This document shows positions 1-9,372 of a stretch of DNA of 64,000 bases, piece after piece (within the stretch, counting starts at the first letter, position 1; every line of letters begins with the position of its first letter). The DNA comes from Aggregatilineales bacterium. Lineage in GTDB: Bacteria; Chloroflexota; Anaerolineae; Aggregatilineales; Phototrophicaceae. The translations under genes and the position numbers were made by a program. Where the stretch lies: positions 172,384 through 236,383 of the forward strand of contig JAUQWZ010000018.1 of NCBI GenBank assembly GCA_030834905.1, given 5' to 3'. Under the pieces are notes generated by a model. It was not told where the DNA came from. It worked only from the letters and a program-made list of their open reading frames with translations, and did no database searches.

Positions 1-2
1 CG

Positions 3-1463
3 GCGCTGTTCCGTTATGACGACGAGCGCAGCCAACTGCTGCCGCTGATGATTCCGGGCGGCAGACGCGCCGACGTGGCGATTGCCACCAGCGAAGCGCT
101 GCTGGCGGCGCAAAGCGGTGACATTCAGGTGGCGGAAAAGGTCACCAGTATACAATCCGGCACGTTCGTTCACATGCCGATCAAATATGACGGCGCGGTG
201 CGCGAAGTGCTGAGCCTGGCGTTTGCTGAAGACCGTCCGGTGCGCCAGCGCGATCTGAACAGCATTGTTGTGCTGGCAAGCCAGACCGCCGGACATCTCG
301 AAAACGCGATGCTGCACGAGCATATCCGCGCCGGAAGCGACCGGATGCGCGCCATTCTGAACTCGACGCGCGATGGTATCCTGCTGATCGACCGCAACGG
401 CTTTCTGGTGGAATGCAATCCGTCGGCGGAACGACTGCTTGGGATTGATAAGGATGAATTCCTCGGCAAGCATTTTGTGCTGACGCTGTCGCGGATCATG
501 GGTGGAGACGAAATTCAGAGCGCGGGCTATTCGCGCAAGCAGCTTGTCTCGCTGGCGCGGCAGCTTCGGCTGGAACCGGAACGCATCACCAGCCGCCAGT
601 TCTCGCGTACCGTTGGCACTCAGCAGATGTATATCGAGGAAATCGGCTCGCCGGTGCTGAACCATCGAAATGAGATCGTGGGCAGGCTGCTGGTGCTGCG
701 TGATATCACCGAGCAGAAGCAGTTGGAAGTCTACCGGGATGAGATTACCCACATGGCGGTGCATGACCTGCGGGGACCGCTGTGGGCGGTCATCAGCGGC
801 ATCACGCTGGCGCAGGAAGACATGAGCCTGCTTCCCGAAACGGAATTGACCCGCAAAACACTGGGCATAGCAGCACAAAGCGCCAGTGGGCTGCTTAAGC
901 TGGTGGACAGCCTGATGGATATCTCGAAGCTGGAATCGCGGCAGATGCCGCTTGCGCGCGAGCCGGTGATCGTTGACGAGTTGATCGCTTCGGCGCTGGC
1001 GGCGCTTTCAGGTACCGTAGACGAAGCCGATATCGAGTTTGAAGTCGATATCGACGAGGGACTCGCGCCGCTGAACATCGACGCGGCAATCATTCAGCGG
1101 GTGCTGGTCAATCTGGTAGACAACGCGATCCGGCACACACCGGCGGGCGGCAAAATTCAGGTGCTGGCGCGGCACAGCGAAAACGACGTGGTCTTTTATA
1201 TCGCTGACAGCGGTCCCGGCATCCCGGCGGGGGAGCGCGACCGCATATTCGAGCGCTTCCGTCAGGTGAAGACCAATATTCCACTGCGCGGTCCCAAGGG
1301 CAGCGGACTGGGGCTGACATTCTGTAAGCTGGCGATTGAAGCCCACGGCGGTCATATCTGGGTTGAGGACAACAGCCCGTTGGGCGGCGCGTGTTTTGGC
1401 ATCACGCTGCCGACCGTAGCAGTGCCAGCGCCCACGACCATCACTACCGTTCCCCAGCAGTAA
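3..1463 (+). CDS. Sensor histidine kinase, GAF-PAS-HisKA-HATPase (5' end outside window)
   Basis: Frame stays open to the window start (ALFRYDDERSQLLPLMIPGG...); PAS-like region ILNSTRDGILLIDRNGFLVECNPSAERLLG; HisKA-like MAVHDLRGPLWAVISG; HATPase NLVDNAIRHTPAGG, DSGPGIP, GSGLGLTFCKLAIEAHGG. Confidence 0.93.
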   Translation, partial: ALFRYDDERSQLLPLMIPGGRRADVAIATSEALLAAQSGDIQVAEKVTSIQSGTFVHMPIKYDGAVREVLSLAFAEDRPVRQRDLNSIVVLASQTAGHLENAMLHEHIRAGSDRMRAILNSTRDGILLIDRNGFLVECNPSAERLLGIDKDEFLGKHFVLTLSRIMGGDEIQSAGYSRKQLVSLARQLRLEPERITSRQFSRTVGTQQMYIEEIGSPVLNHRNEIVGRLLVLRDITEQKQLEVYRDEITHMAVHDLRGPLWAVISGITLAQEDMSLLPETELTRKTLGIAAQSASGLLKLVDSLMDISKLESRQMPLAREPVIVDELIASALAALSGTVDEADIEFEVDIDEGLAPLNIDAAIIQRVLVNLVDNAIRHTPAGGKIQVLARHSENDVVFYIADSGPGIPAGERDRIFERFRQVKTNIPLRGPKGSGLGLTFCKLAIEAHGGHIWVEDNSPLGGACFGITLPTVAVPAPTTITTVPQQ

Positions 1464-1530
1464 AACCTGCCGAATCAAAAAGACAGGTCGGCTGACCTGC
1501 CTTTTCGCCGGTCGCATGTCGCAGCGCGCG

Positions 1531-2028
1531 CTACGACTCGACGATGGTGATCGATTCGATCTTATCGCCCTGCTCAATCGCATTGACGACCGTCTGACCA
1601 TCTCCGGCTACAGTACCGAAGACGGCGTGCTTGCCGTCAAGATGCGGCGTGGCGACATGGGTGATGAAGAACTGCGAGCCGTTGGTGTTGGCACCGGCGT
1701 TTGCCATGCTCAGCACGCCCGGTCGGTCATGCTTCAGCCTCAGCGCCGAGGGTTCGTCGTTCCATTTGTAGCCGGGACCGCCGCGACCGGTGCCGGTCGG
1801 GTCGCCGCCCTGAATCATGAACGGCGGGTTTTTGATGACGCGGTGAAAGACGATGCCATCGTAAAAACCGTCGCGGGCAAGGAACACAAAGTTGTTGACG
1901 GTGATCGGCGCTTCGCTGGCGTACAGATTAACGTCAAATTCGCCTTTGTTGGTCTTGAAGCGCGCTACATAGCTCTTGCTGGGGTCAATCGACATCGCCG
2001 GGGCGCTGCTGTATTCTTTTGCAGGCAT
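1531..2028 (-). CDS. Cyclophilin-type peptidyl-prolyl cis-trans isomerase
   Basis: [46 protein letters not shown]...[20 protein letters not shown], cyclophilin core motifs. Confidence 0.97.
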   Translation of the reverse strand: MPAKEYSSAPAMSIDPSKSYVARFKTNKGEFDVNLYASEAPITVNNFVFLARDGFYDGIVFHRVIKNPPFMIQGGDPTGTGRGGPGYKWNDEPSALRLKHDRPGVLSMANAGANTNGSQFFITHVATPHLDGKHAVFGTVAGDGQTVVNAIEQGDKIESITIVES

Positions 2029-2287
2029 TGCTTACTCCTTCAGTTTCTTCTATTACGAAATCTGTTGTCTGCGCCAAGCATACCAAACAAGCTCACCCTA
2101 AACGAATCATTGAGATTTTCTCACCAGTCTTTACATACTGGATAGAATCTTCAGGTTATAATCCAAAATAGATGGCGAAACACATGCTGTGCAGTTTATG
2201 GCCGTGTCACGCGGCGCAGGCAGCGTGGCAAGGTCGCATCTTACACGTTGACAAGGAAAGACTAAGCCTAAGACTCTGGTTACACGG

Positions 2288-2704
2288 ATGCCACTAATTC
2301 TGTATATTGAAGACAACGCTGATAACCGTCTGCTTGTCCGGCGGATTTTAATGGCTTCTGACTATGATTTTATGGTGCAGGAAGCCGAAAATGCCGCCGA
2401 TGGACTCAAGCTGGCACAAACACAACCGCCTGATCTCATCCTGATGGATGTCAGTATGCCCGGGATGGATGGACTGACAGCGACTCAACGGATACGGAGT
2501 ATCCCGGAGTTGAAAGATATCCCCATCGTCGCAATGACTGCCAACGCGATGGAAGGGGATAAGGAAAAAGCCCTGGACGCTGGCTGTGATGGGTACATTC
2601 GTAAGCCAATAGATGTGGATAGACTACCAGATGATATCCTCCATTATCTCAGGAGACGTGATGAACGAGGCGCAGAGCACCACGAATCTACGCGCGCCGA
2701 TTGA
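2288..2704 (+). CDS. Single-domain response regulator (CheY-like receiver)
   Basis: ILYIEDNADNRLLVRRIL...DLILMDVSMPGMDGL...IVAMTANAM...GCDGYIRKPID; complete REC motifs. Confidence 0.95.
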   Translation: MPLILYIEDNADNRLLVRRILMASDYDFMVQEAENAADGLKLAQTQPPDLILMDVSMPGMDGLTATQRIRSIPELKDIPIVAMTANAMEGDKEKALDAGCDGYIRKPIDVDRLPDDILHYLRRRDERGAEHHESTRAD

Positions 2705-3104
2705 GCCTAGTGAGGCACACGTCCTCGTTGTAGAAGACAACGTGCCAAATTTCGTGCTGATTGCGCGGATGCTGGCTTTTATGGGCGTACAGCGTTGCGA
2801 GTGGAAAACATCGGGATGGCAGGTGGTGCAGTTTGCGGATACGCTGCCGCGCGTTGACCTGATCCTGATGGATATCCGCCTTCCTTATGAAGACGGCTAT
2901 CAGGCGCTGCAAAAGCTTCGCGCGAACGCACGCCTCAAAGACACCTTTGTCTGCGCTGTGACCGCGGAAGCCAGCGAAGACCAGATGCGCCGCGCCAAGA
3001 AGGCAGGCTTTAACGGCTTTCTTGGAAAGCCGCTTGATCCAGATCGCTTTCCCTCGCAGATTCGACGGATGCTGCGGGGCGAAGAAGTGTGGGAATGGAA
3101 ATAG
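2661..3104 (+). CDS. Response regulator receiver protein (second, overlapping)
   Basis: ATG at 2661 after AGGAGACGTG; VLVVEDNVPNFVLIARML...VDLILMDIRLPYEDGYQAL...CAVTAEA...GFNGFLGKPLDPD. ORF track start 2613 is probably too far upstream. Confidence 0.9.
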   Translation: MNEAQSTTNLRAPIEPSEAHVLVVEDNVPNFVLIARMLAFMGVQRCEWKTSGWQVVQFADTLPRVDLILMDIRLPYEDGYQALQKLRANARLKDTFVCAVTAEASEDQMRRAKKAGFNGFLGKPLDPDRFPSQIRRMLRGEEVWEWK

Positions 3105-3197
3105 GTCACCGCAGCGAATAGGGAGGGAAAGCACCCGTCCCTGCGCGCCGCTGCTTTCAGCGTGCCGCGTTGAGTGATGCGATTGCCGAGGGACGAT

Positions 3198-5441
3198 ATG
3201 AGCCAAACAGCCGAGCATCGCGGCTTGCCAGAGGAAGAGTACAATCTCATCCAGGCGCAGTACGAAGCGTCTGGCACCATTTACGGGTCTACAAACTACG
3301 CCGAAATGCTGGATGCGTTCAGGAGTCTCGCTGGCGCGGACTATACCTATGGGCATCTGGCGCTGGCTGAACCTGACTCGCCAGTGCTGCGGATTGTCGC
3401 TGCCGCCGACGGTGGCAGGGTTCGCACAGTTCAGGAAGAACGCCTCCTCAGAGATTACCCCGCTTACGAAACCCTGACCGCTGTTGAAGTGCTGAGCATC
3501 GAAGACGTGCGCGATGATGCGTTCCTGACCGATGCCGAGCGCGTCCAGCTTATTGATCGGAACATCGCGGCGCTGCTGCTGGTTCCGCTGGTCATCGGTC
3601 AGCGGCTGACCGGCTTGCTGATGGTCTGGAGCGACCGTCCGATCATCACGTCTGCCGCCCGTCTGCGCGCGCTGCGCAGTCTCGCCGATCAGGCGGCGGT
3701 GGTGTTTGAAAATCAAGCGCTGCTTCGCAATACCGAGGCGACGCTCGAAGAAGTGCGGACGCTGTACGACATCAACCGCGCCATGCTCGGCGCGCAGCAC
3801 ATGCTGGATATTCTGCACCTGCTGCGCGGCTATCTCGCCCCCAATTCAACCGCTATCCTGCACATTGGCTACGAGGAACGCCCGCCGATGGGCAGGCAGT
3901 CGGTGCTGCGCTACCGCCTGACGGCGGAGAGCGAGAGCCTGATCGATACGCCCGTAGAAGTAGCGGGGGCGCTGGATGCGTTGGACAGCGCTAACGTGCT
4001 GTTCGTGGACGACGCGACCGCCGAAAATCTGAATCCGTTCAATCCCCTGCTGCGCGAGCAGGGCGCTGCCAGCTACGTGCTCATTTACATGGCTGAGCAG
4101 CAGCAGGTGGACGACATTATCGCCATCACCTTTAATGAGGCGCAGAGCTTCGACCAGCGAACACGCCGTCTGTATGAAGCTATCGCCGACCAGATTCGAA
4201 TCGTGCTGGAAAACCAGCGGCTGCTGCGCGATACGCAGGCAAACACGGTGCAGTTAAGCCGTCAGGTGCGCGTGCTGCAGGCGGTTAACCGTCTGGCATC
4301 CGGAGTTGAAGCTTTCAAGGACGACTATTCACTGCTGAGTTTCGCCATTCACGAGATGACCACTTCGCTCGATGCGGATCACGGCGGCTTGATGTTGTTC
4401 GATCCTGAGCTGGTGTACGGCACCGTCGTCGCCGAATATCCTTCACACGGCACTGAAGGCGTGCGCCTGGAAATGCGCGGCAACGAGCTGTTCAACGCCA
4501 TGCGCAGCGACCCCAGCCAGCCGTTCATCGTCTACAACGTTGAATATGACCCGCGCGTGACCCCGGACACGCTGGAGGTCTTCAGAAGCGCCGGTATCCA
4601 GTCGCTGATGATGGTGCCGATTATGCTTGAAGGCAAGCTGATCGCTTCGGCAGGACTTGACCTGTACACCCGCGAGCGACAGTTCACGCCGCAGATGATC
4701 GAACTGGCACAGACGATGGGGGCGCAGCTTGCGCTTGGACTTCAGAATGCCCGCCTGCTGAGCGATTCCCAGCGGCGCGCCGATCAGCTTCAGCGCATCG
4801 CCATCTTCAGCCAATCGGTGCAGGCGACGCTGGATCTGGCTGCCATTCTGAACGTCATGATCAGTGAAACCCGCCAGATGCTGGCGGCGGATGACATCAC
4901 GATTGGTTTCTATGACACGCGCCGCCGCGAAATGCGTGCCGCTGCGCGTTACGAGCAGCGGGCAGCGCGAGTCGATCTGGAAAATGGGCAGGTGCTGTCG
5001 CTTTCGGGAACGCTGGCTGGCGACGTCTGGAAGAATCAACAGCCGGTCTACATTGGTGATACCGGCGAGCTTCCCGAAGAACTGCGCGCGCAGGTGTCAA
5101 AGCTGCGTTCGCTGCTGATAGTGCCGCTTCGCCAGCGCGGGCAGATCAGAGGCATTATTCAGATTGGCAGCCAGCAGTTGTACAGCTACAGCGAGACGGA
5201 CATCGCCCTGTTCCAGCAGTTGATCGCTCAGTTTGCGGTTGCCCTTGAGAACAGCGAAGCCTATGCGCAAAGCCAGCGCGCCGCCCAAAGCCAGGCGACG
5301 GTGAACGAGATCGCCGCCCAGTATCAGGAGGCGACGACGGTGGATGAGCTGCTTCGCGTGACGCTGGAAGGCTTGGGCAAAAGCCTCGGGGCGCAGCGCG
5401 GCGGCATTCGCCTCGGCAATGTTCAGGAGGTGAAGCCATGA
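3198..5441 (+). CDS. Multi-GAF domain protein without kinase domain
   Basis: Several GAF-like units (e.g. IAALLLVPLVIGQRLTGLLMVWSDRP; IQSLMMVPIMLEGKLIASAGLDLYTRERQFTPQMIELAQTMGAQLALGLQNARLL; LRSLLIVPLRQRGQIRGIIQIGSQQ); no HisKA/HATPase. Start placed at MSQTAEH. Confidence 0.88.
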   Translation: MSQTAEHRGLPEEEYNLIQAQYEASGTIYGSTNYAEMLDAFRSLAGADYTYGHLALAEPDSPVLRIVAAADGGRVRTVQEERLLRDYPAYETLTAVEVLSIEDVRDDAFLTDAERVQLIDRNIAALLLVPLVIGQRLTGLLMVWSDRPIITSAARLRALRSLADQAAVVFENQALLRNTEATLEEVRTLYDINRAMLGAQHMLDILHLLRGYLAPNSTAILHIGYEERPPMGRQSVLRYRLTAESESLIDTPVEVAGALDALDSANVLFVDDATAENLNPFNPLLREQGAASYVLIYMAEQQQVDDIIAITFNEAQSFDQRTRRLYEAIADQIRIVLENQRLLRDTQANTVQLSRQVRVLQAVNRLASGVEAFKDDYSLLSFAIHEMTTSLDADHGGLMLFDPELVYGTVVAEYPSHGTEGVRLEMRGNELFNAMRSDPSQPFIVYNVEYDPRVTPDTLEVFRSAGIQSLMMVPIMLEGKLIASAGLDLYTRERQFTPQMIELAQTMGAQLALGLQNARLLSDSQRRADQLQRIAIFSQSVQATLDLAAILNVMISETRQMLAADDITIGFYDTRRREMRAAARYEQRAARVDLENGQVLSLSGTLAGDVWKNQQPVYIGDTGELPEELRAQVSKLRSLLIVPLRQRGQIRGIIQIGSQQLYSYSETDIALFQQLIAQFAVALENSEAYAQSQRAAQSQATVNEIAAQYQEATTVDELLRVTLEGLGKSLGAQRGGIRLGNVQEVKP

Positions 5442-7105
5442 TCCAGGCTGTTCGCCGGTCACTGACCGTCCAATACGAGTACGGCAATCAGCTTGACCAG
5501 CAGCGCGCGCGCGGGTTGGTCATTGTCAGCGCGGTGCTGCTGCCGGTGCTGCTGATCTATGTCCTCTTTGGGCTGGCGCCCGAACTCGCCGCCGGAACTG
5601 TACCGACGAGCCGTATAGTCGCCTACATCATCGTCGCGCCGCTGCTGTTTATCCTGACCTACTTTCATGTTCAGGGCGGCAGGTTGCAGCTTGCCATCTG
5701 GTTGTTCATCGGCGCGCTGTACGCCAGCAGCCTGCCGTTCACCATCAGCCCGGTCACGCGGAGTATGCCAGCGCTGCTGTTCGCGGTTGGAGTCGCCGCT
5801 GGCGTCCTGATGAATTTCCGGCGTTCGGTGGTGGTACTGCTGGTGCTGCTGGTGACACTGCTGGTACACGTATTGATGCAGCGCCAGATGCCGCCTGATA
5901 TGTTCGTCTCGCCGGATACGGCGCTGCTGGACTTCGGGTTGACGGTCATTACGATTCTGCTGTCCGCGGGGCTGCTCTACGTCTTCAGCGGCAGCACCCA
6001 CGACCTGTCCGAAGTCTCGACCGCCGATATTCGTCACTTCAAAACAATTGGCAGTTTCAGCGAAGTCGAAACGGAAGACCGGCTGCTGACGAACGCGCTG
6101 CGGGTGATTCAAAACGACCTGGGCTATAACCTCGGTCAAATCTTCCTGGTCGAGCATGACGGCAGTGTTCGGCGGCGCGTGCGGCTTGGCATCGGACAGA
6201 GCGACATCACCTCCTCGACGGTGGTGAATCGTGGCAATGCGCTGATCATCAGCGAGGTGGCGCACACCCGGCAGCCGGTCACAGTGATGCCGCAGGACGA
6301 GCCATCCCGGCGGTCACACCTGATCGACTCGGCGCTGCGGGCGCTGGTCGTGCCGATTATGGGCAGCGGTCAGGTGCTGGGCGCGATTGACGTGCAGTCG
6401 TCGGCAGGACAAACCTTCACCCCCAATCAGATCGACGCTTTCCAGTCGCTTGGGCAGCGTCTGGGCGAAGCGCTGCTGCAGGCGCGGCTGATCGACAGCC
6501 TTCATCAATCGCTGCGCGAACGGGAAGAAGCGGCGGCATCCATGCGGTCGCAGCTCGCCGAAATGCAGGGCGGCAGCCGCCGACTGCTGCAAAGCGGCTG
6601 GCACAACTATCTTCAGGCGCGCGGCGCGATGATCGGCTACGACCTGCAAAGTTCCGGCGGCGGCATTGTTCCAGCGTCCGATATACCGACGGAAATTCTG
6701 TCGGCGCTCAGCCGGGGCGATGTGGTCGTGGAAGCCGGTGGCGACGATCAGGTGATCAACGCGCCTATCATCCTGCGCGGCGAAATGCTGGGGGCGATGT
6801 CGTTTGTCGTTCCGGCAGACCGGACTATCAGCGACGACGAGATCGAAACGGTGCGCACCGTCGCCAACCGGCTTGGGCTGGCGCTGGAAAATAACCGCCT
6901 GCTGGAACAGACACAGGCGCAGGCGCAGCGCGAACGAAAAGCCAGCGAGGTCGCCAACATCCTGCTGACCGCAACCAGTATCGAAACCCTGATTGAGCTG
7001 GCAGCGGAGAATTTCAACGAGGCTCTGAGCGCCATCAACACACGGATATACCTTGAGCCGGGCGTGATCGCGGAAGCGCCCGCAGCCCATGGAGAGCCGG
7101 TATGA
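5438..7105 (+). CDS. Integral-membrane GAF domain protein without kinase domain
   Basis: About six N-terminal hydrophobic segments, then GAF units (LRALVVPIMGSGQVLGAIDVQSSAGQTFTPNQIDAFQSLGQRLGEALLQARL). ATGA overlap with previous gene. Confidence 0.88.
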   Translation: MIQAVRRSLTVQYEYGNQLDQQRARGLVIVSAVLLPVLLIYVLFGLAPELAAGTVPTSRIVAYIIVAPLLFILTYFHVQGGRLQLAIWLFIGALYASSLPFTISPVTRSMPALLFAVGVAAGVLMNFRRSVVVLLVLLVTLLVHVLMQRQMPPDMFVSPDTALLDFGLTVITILLSAGLLYVFSGSTHDLSEVSTADIRHFKTIGSFSEVETEDRLLTNALRVIQNDLGYNLGQIFLVEHDGSVRRRVRLGIGQSDITSSTVVNRGNALIISEVAHTRQPVTVMPQDEPSRRSHLIDSALRALVVPIMGSGQVLGAIDVQSSAGQTFTPNQIDAFQSLGQRLGEALLQARLIDSLHQSLREREEAAASMRSQLAEMQGGSRRLLQSGWHNYLQARGAMIGYDLQSSGGGIVPASDIPTEILSALSRGDVVVEAGGDDQVINAPIILRGEMLGAMSFVVPADRTISDDEIETVRTVANRLGLALENNRLLEQTQAQAQRERKASEVANILLTATSIETLIELAAENFNEALSAINTRIYLEPGVIAEAPAAHGEPV

Positions 7106-9366
7106 GAACACGATTGATGCGGCTGAACCCGCTTTCCTGGCACATCTGGATCAAGCTGTTCATCGCCTTTGGTCTGGCGCTGACGCTGCTGGCGATTCCG
7201 CTGGCGGTGCTGCTCAGTTCGAGCATTGTCGAACTCGGCACCCAGAATGCCCGGACGTTCGTAGCGCAAAATGGCGCTCAACAGGTGAACACCATCAGCA
7301 ACGCCCTGAACGTCGCTGACCAGAACCTGCGCGGGTTTGTCGATAATCCTTCCAACCAGCGGATGATGACCGGGCTGCTGATCGGCGGCGTGCAGTCGGG
7401 GATTAACCTGAACCTGCCGAATGTGCAGCGTGGCGAACTGGAGAATTTACTCATCAATTCGCTGCTCAATCCCGCGACCAGCATGTTTGAGAACGTGCGC
7501 CTGCTTGACCGCGCCGGTCAGGTCGTCGCCAGCGCCAGAGCGATCCGTCCACCCGGTATCGCGCCGCTGCCGGAAGACGAGTCGAACTCGCTCGCATTCA
7601 TCACGGCGCTGGCTGCCCAGATGCAGGGCAATTCTTCGCTGCTGAGCGTTTCACTCGCGCCGACGACGGATATTGAATACGTCCATCTGATCCGCTGGCG
7701 GGACGGGGCTGTGTTTGGCTACCTCATTGGCAAAGTCAACGTCACCCGCGCGGTTTTCAACAATATCCAGTTTGAAGAAAACCCCTACCGCGGGCTGACC
7801 TATCTGACTGACGCCACCGGAGTCGTGGTGACGGCAAATCCAGCCGATGCCGGGGGTGCCATCGTCGATGAATCATGGACGACGCGCGCCCTGAATGGAC
7901 AGAGCGCTACCGAAGCCTTCACCACCAACGACGGTCAGCAGGTCATCGGGTTTTTCAGCCCGATTCGCGGCACGCCGCTGGCGCTGGTGTCTCAGATCGA
8001 TGTCGAGGAAGCCATCGCGCGGGCGCAGGACATATTCGCCGTTCGGCTGTTCGTCGTGGCTGTGGGCGCGCTTGGCTTGCTGGCAGTGATCGTCCTGCTG
8101 CTCAACCAGATCATCACGCCGCCGCTGCTGCGGCTTCGTCATGCGGCGCAGCAGTTCTCCGAGGGCAACTTTGGCGTGACCGTCTCCGACGTGGAACGCC
8201 GCGATGAGATCGGCGATCTGGCGAACGCCTTTGCCACCATGCGCGAAGCGGTGCGCGATCTGGTCGGCGATCTCGAGGCGCGTATCGCCGCCCGTACCCG
8301 CGATATCAGCGCGACGCAGGACATCAGCCGATTTGCCGCAACTCAGCGCGACTTGCAGATGTTGATGGACAGCGTCGTTAACCTTATCCTGGATCGCTTC
8401 AACAGCATTTATCATGCCCAGATCTTCCTGATCGACGCTGATCGAGAATACGCCATCGTTCGCGCCAGCACCGGCGAAGTGGGCAGGCAGTTACTCGAGC
8501 GCGGTCATCGTCTGACAGTCGGCAGCGTCAGCGTGATCGGGCAGGTGACCGAGCAGGGGCGCTACATCCTGGCGCGTGACGCCGCCGCCAGTCAGGTTCA
8601 CCGCCGCAACGAATTCCTGCCCGATACACGGGCTGAACTCGCCATCCCGCTGCGCGTTGGCGACGCCGTCATTGGCGCGCTGGATGTGCAGAGCAAGCAG
8701 CCTGACGTCTTCACTGAAGACCTGATCAACGTGCTGCAAACAATGGCTGACCAGATTGCTATCGCCATTCAGAACGCGCGTCTGTACGAAGAGTCGATAC
8801 GCCGCGTCTCCGAGATCGAAGCCAGCAACCGGCAGGCAACGCACCGGATATGGCAGGAATACATGCGCGATCAGCGGCTGACGCAGATTGAGGTTGCCGC
8901 GGGCGTAGCGACTGACGCCAGTTTCTCGGAACTGCGGCGGCAGGCGCTGGCGCGGGGCGCGCCGGTCGTGGGGGAAACGACCAGCCGCCAGACCATTCCG
9001 ATTGCGCTGCCGATCCGGCTGCGCGGTCAAACGCTGGGCGCGGTGGAATGGGAACTGCCCGCCGCCGGTTTTGGCGAAGATAAGCTGGAGCTGGCGCAGG
9101 AACTCGCCAACCGGCTGGCGCTCAACCTCGATAACGCCCGTCTGTTTCAGGAGAGCCGCCGCGCGACCGAGCGCGAACGTCTGGTGAACACGATAGCCGC
9201 CAGGCTGACCGCGCAGACCAATATCGACACGATATTGCAGACCGCTGTCCGCGAAGTGGGACAGGCGCTGGGAGCGCCGCAGGTCAGCATTCGCTTGAAT
9301 ACACAGCCCGAAGCATCTACCAATGGATCGGGACAAAAGCATAAAAATGGGAACACTGAAGTGTAG
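7102..9366 (+). CDS. Cache/HAMP/GAF sensor protein without kinase domain
   Basis: N-terminal TM, extracytoplasmic Cache-like region, second TM (LFVVAVGALGLLAVIVLLLNQII), HAMP (PPLLRLRHAAQQFSEGNFGVTVSDVERRDEIGDLANAFATM), GAF unit HAQIFLIDADREYAIVRASTGE...; ATGA overlap with previous gene. Confidence 0.9.
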   Translation: MRTRLMRLNPLSWHIWIKLFIAFGLALTLLAIPLAVLLSSSIVELGTQNARTFVAQNGAQQVNTISNALNVADQNLRGFVDNPSNQRMMTGLLIGGVQSGINLNLPNVQRGELENLLINSLLNPATSMFENVRLLDRAGQVVASARAIRPPGIAPLPEDESNSLAFITALAAQMQGNSSLLSVSLAPTTDIEYVHLIRWRDGAVFGYLIGKVNVTRAVFNNIQFEENPYRGLTYLTDATGVVVTANPADAGGAIVDESWTTRALNGQSATEAFTTNDGQQVIGFFSPIRGTPLALVSQIDVEEAIARAQDIFAVRLFVVAVGALGLLAVIVLLLNQIITPPLLRLRHAAQQFSEGNFGVTVSDVERRDEIGDLANAFATMREAVRDLVGDLEARIAARTRDISATQDISRFAATQRDLQMLMDSVVNLILDRFNSIYHAQIFLIDADREYAIVRASTGEVGRQLLERGHRLTVGSVSVIGQVTEQGRYILARDAAASQVHRRNEFLPDTRAELAIPLRVGDAVIGALDVQSKQPDVFTEDLINVLQTMADQIAIAIQNARLYEESIRRVSEIEASNRQATHRIWQEYMRDQRLTQIEVAAGVATDASFSELRRQALARGAPVVGETTSRQTIPIALPIRLRGQTLGAVEWELPAAGFGEDKLELAQELANRLALNLDNARLFQESRRATERERLVNTIAARLTAQTNIDTILQTAVREVGQALGAPQVSIRLNTQPEASTNGSGQKHKNGNTEV

Positions 9367-9372
9367 AAGGCG

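Noticed and set aside
2688-3818. 376-aa minus-strand ORF
   Set aside because: Antisense to a receiver gene and a GAF gene; no recognisable motifs.
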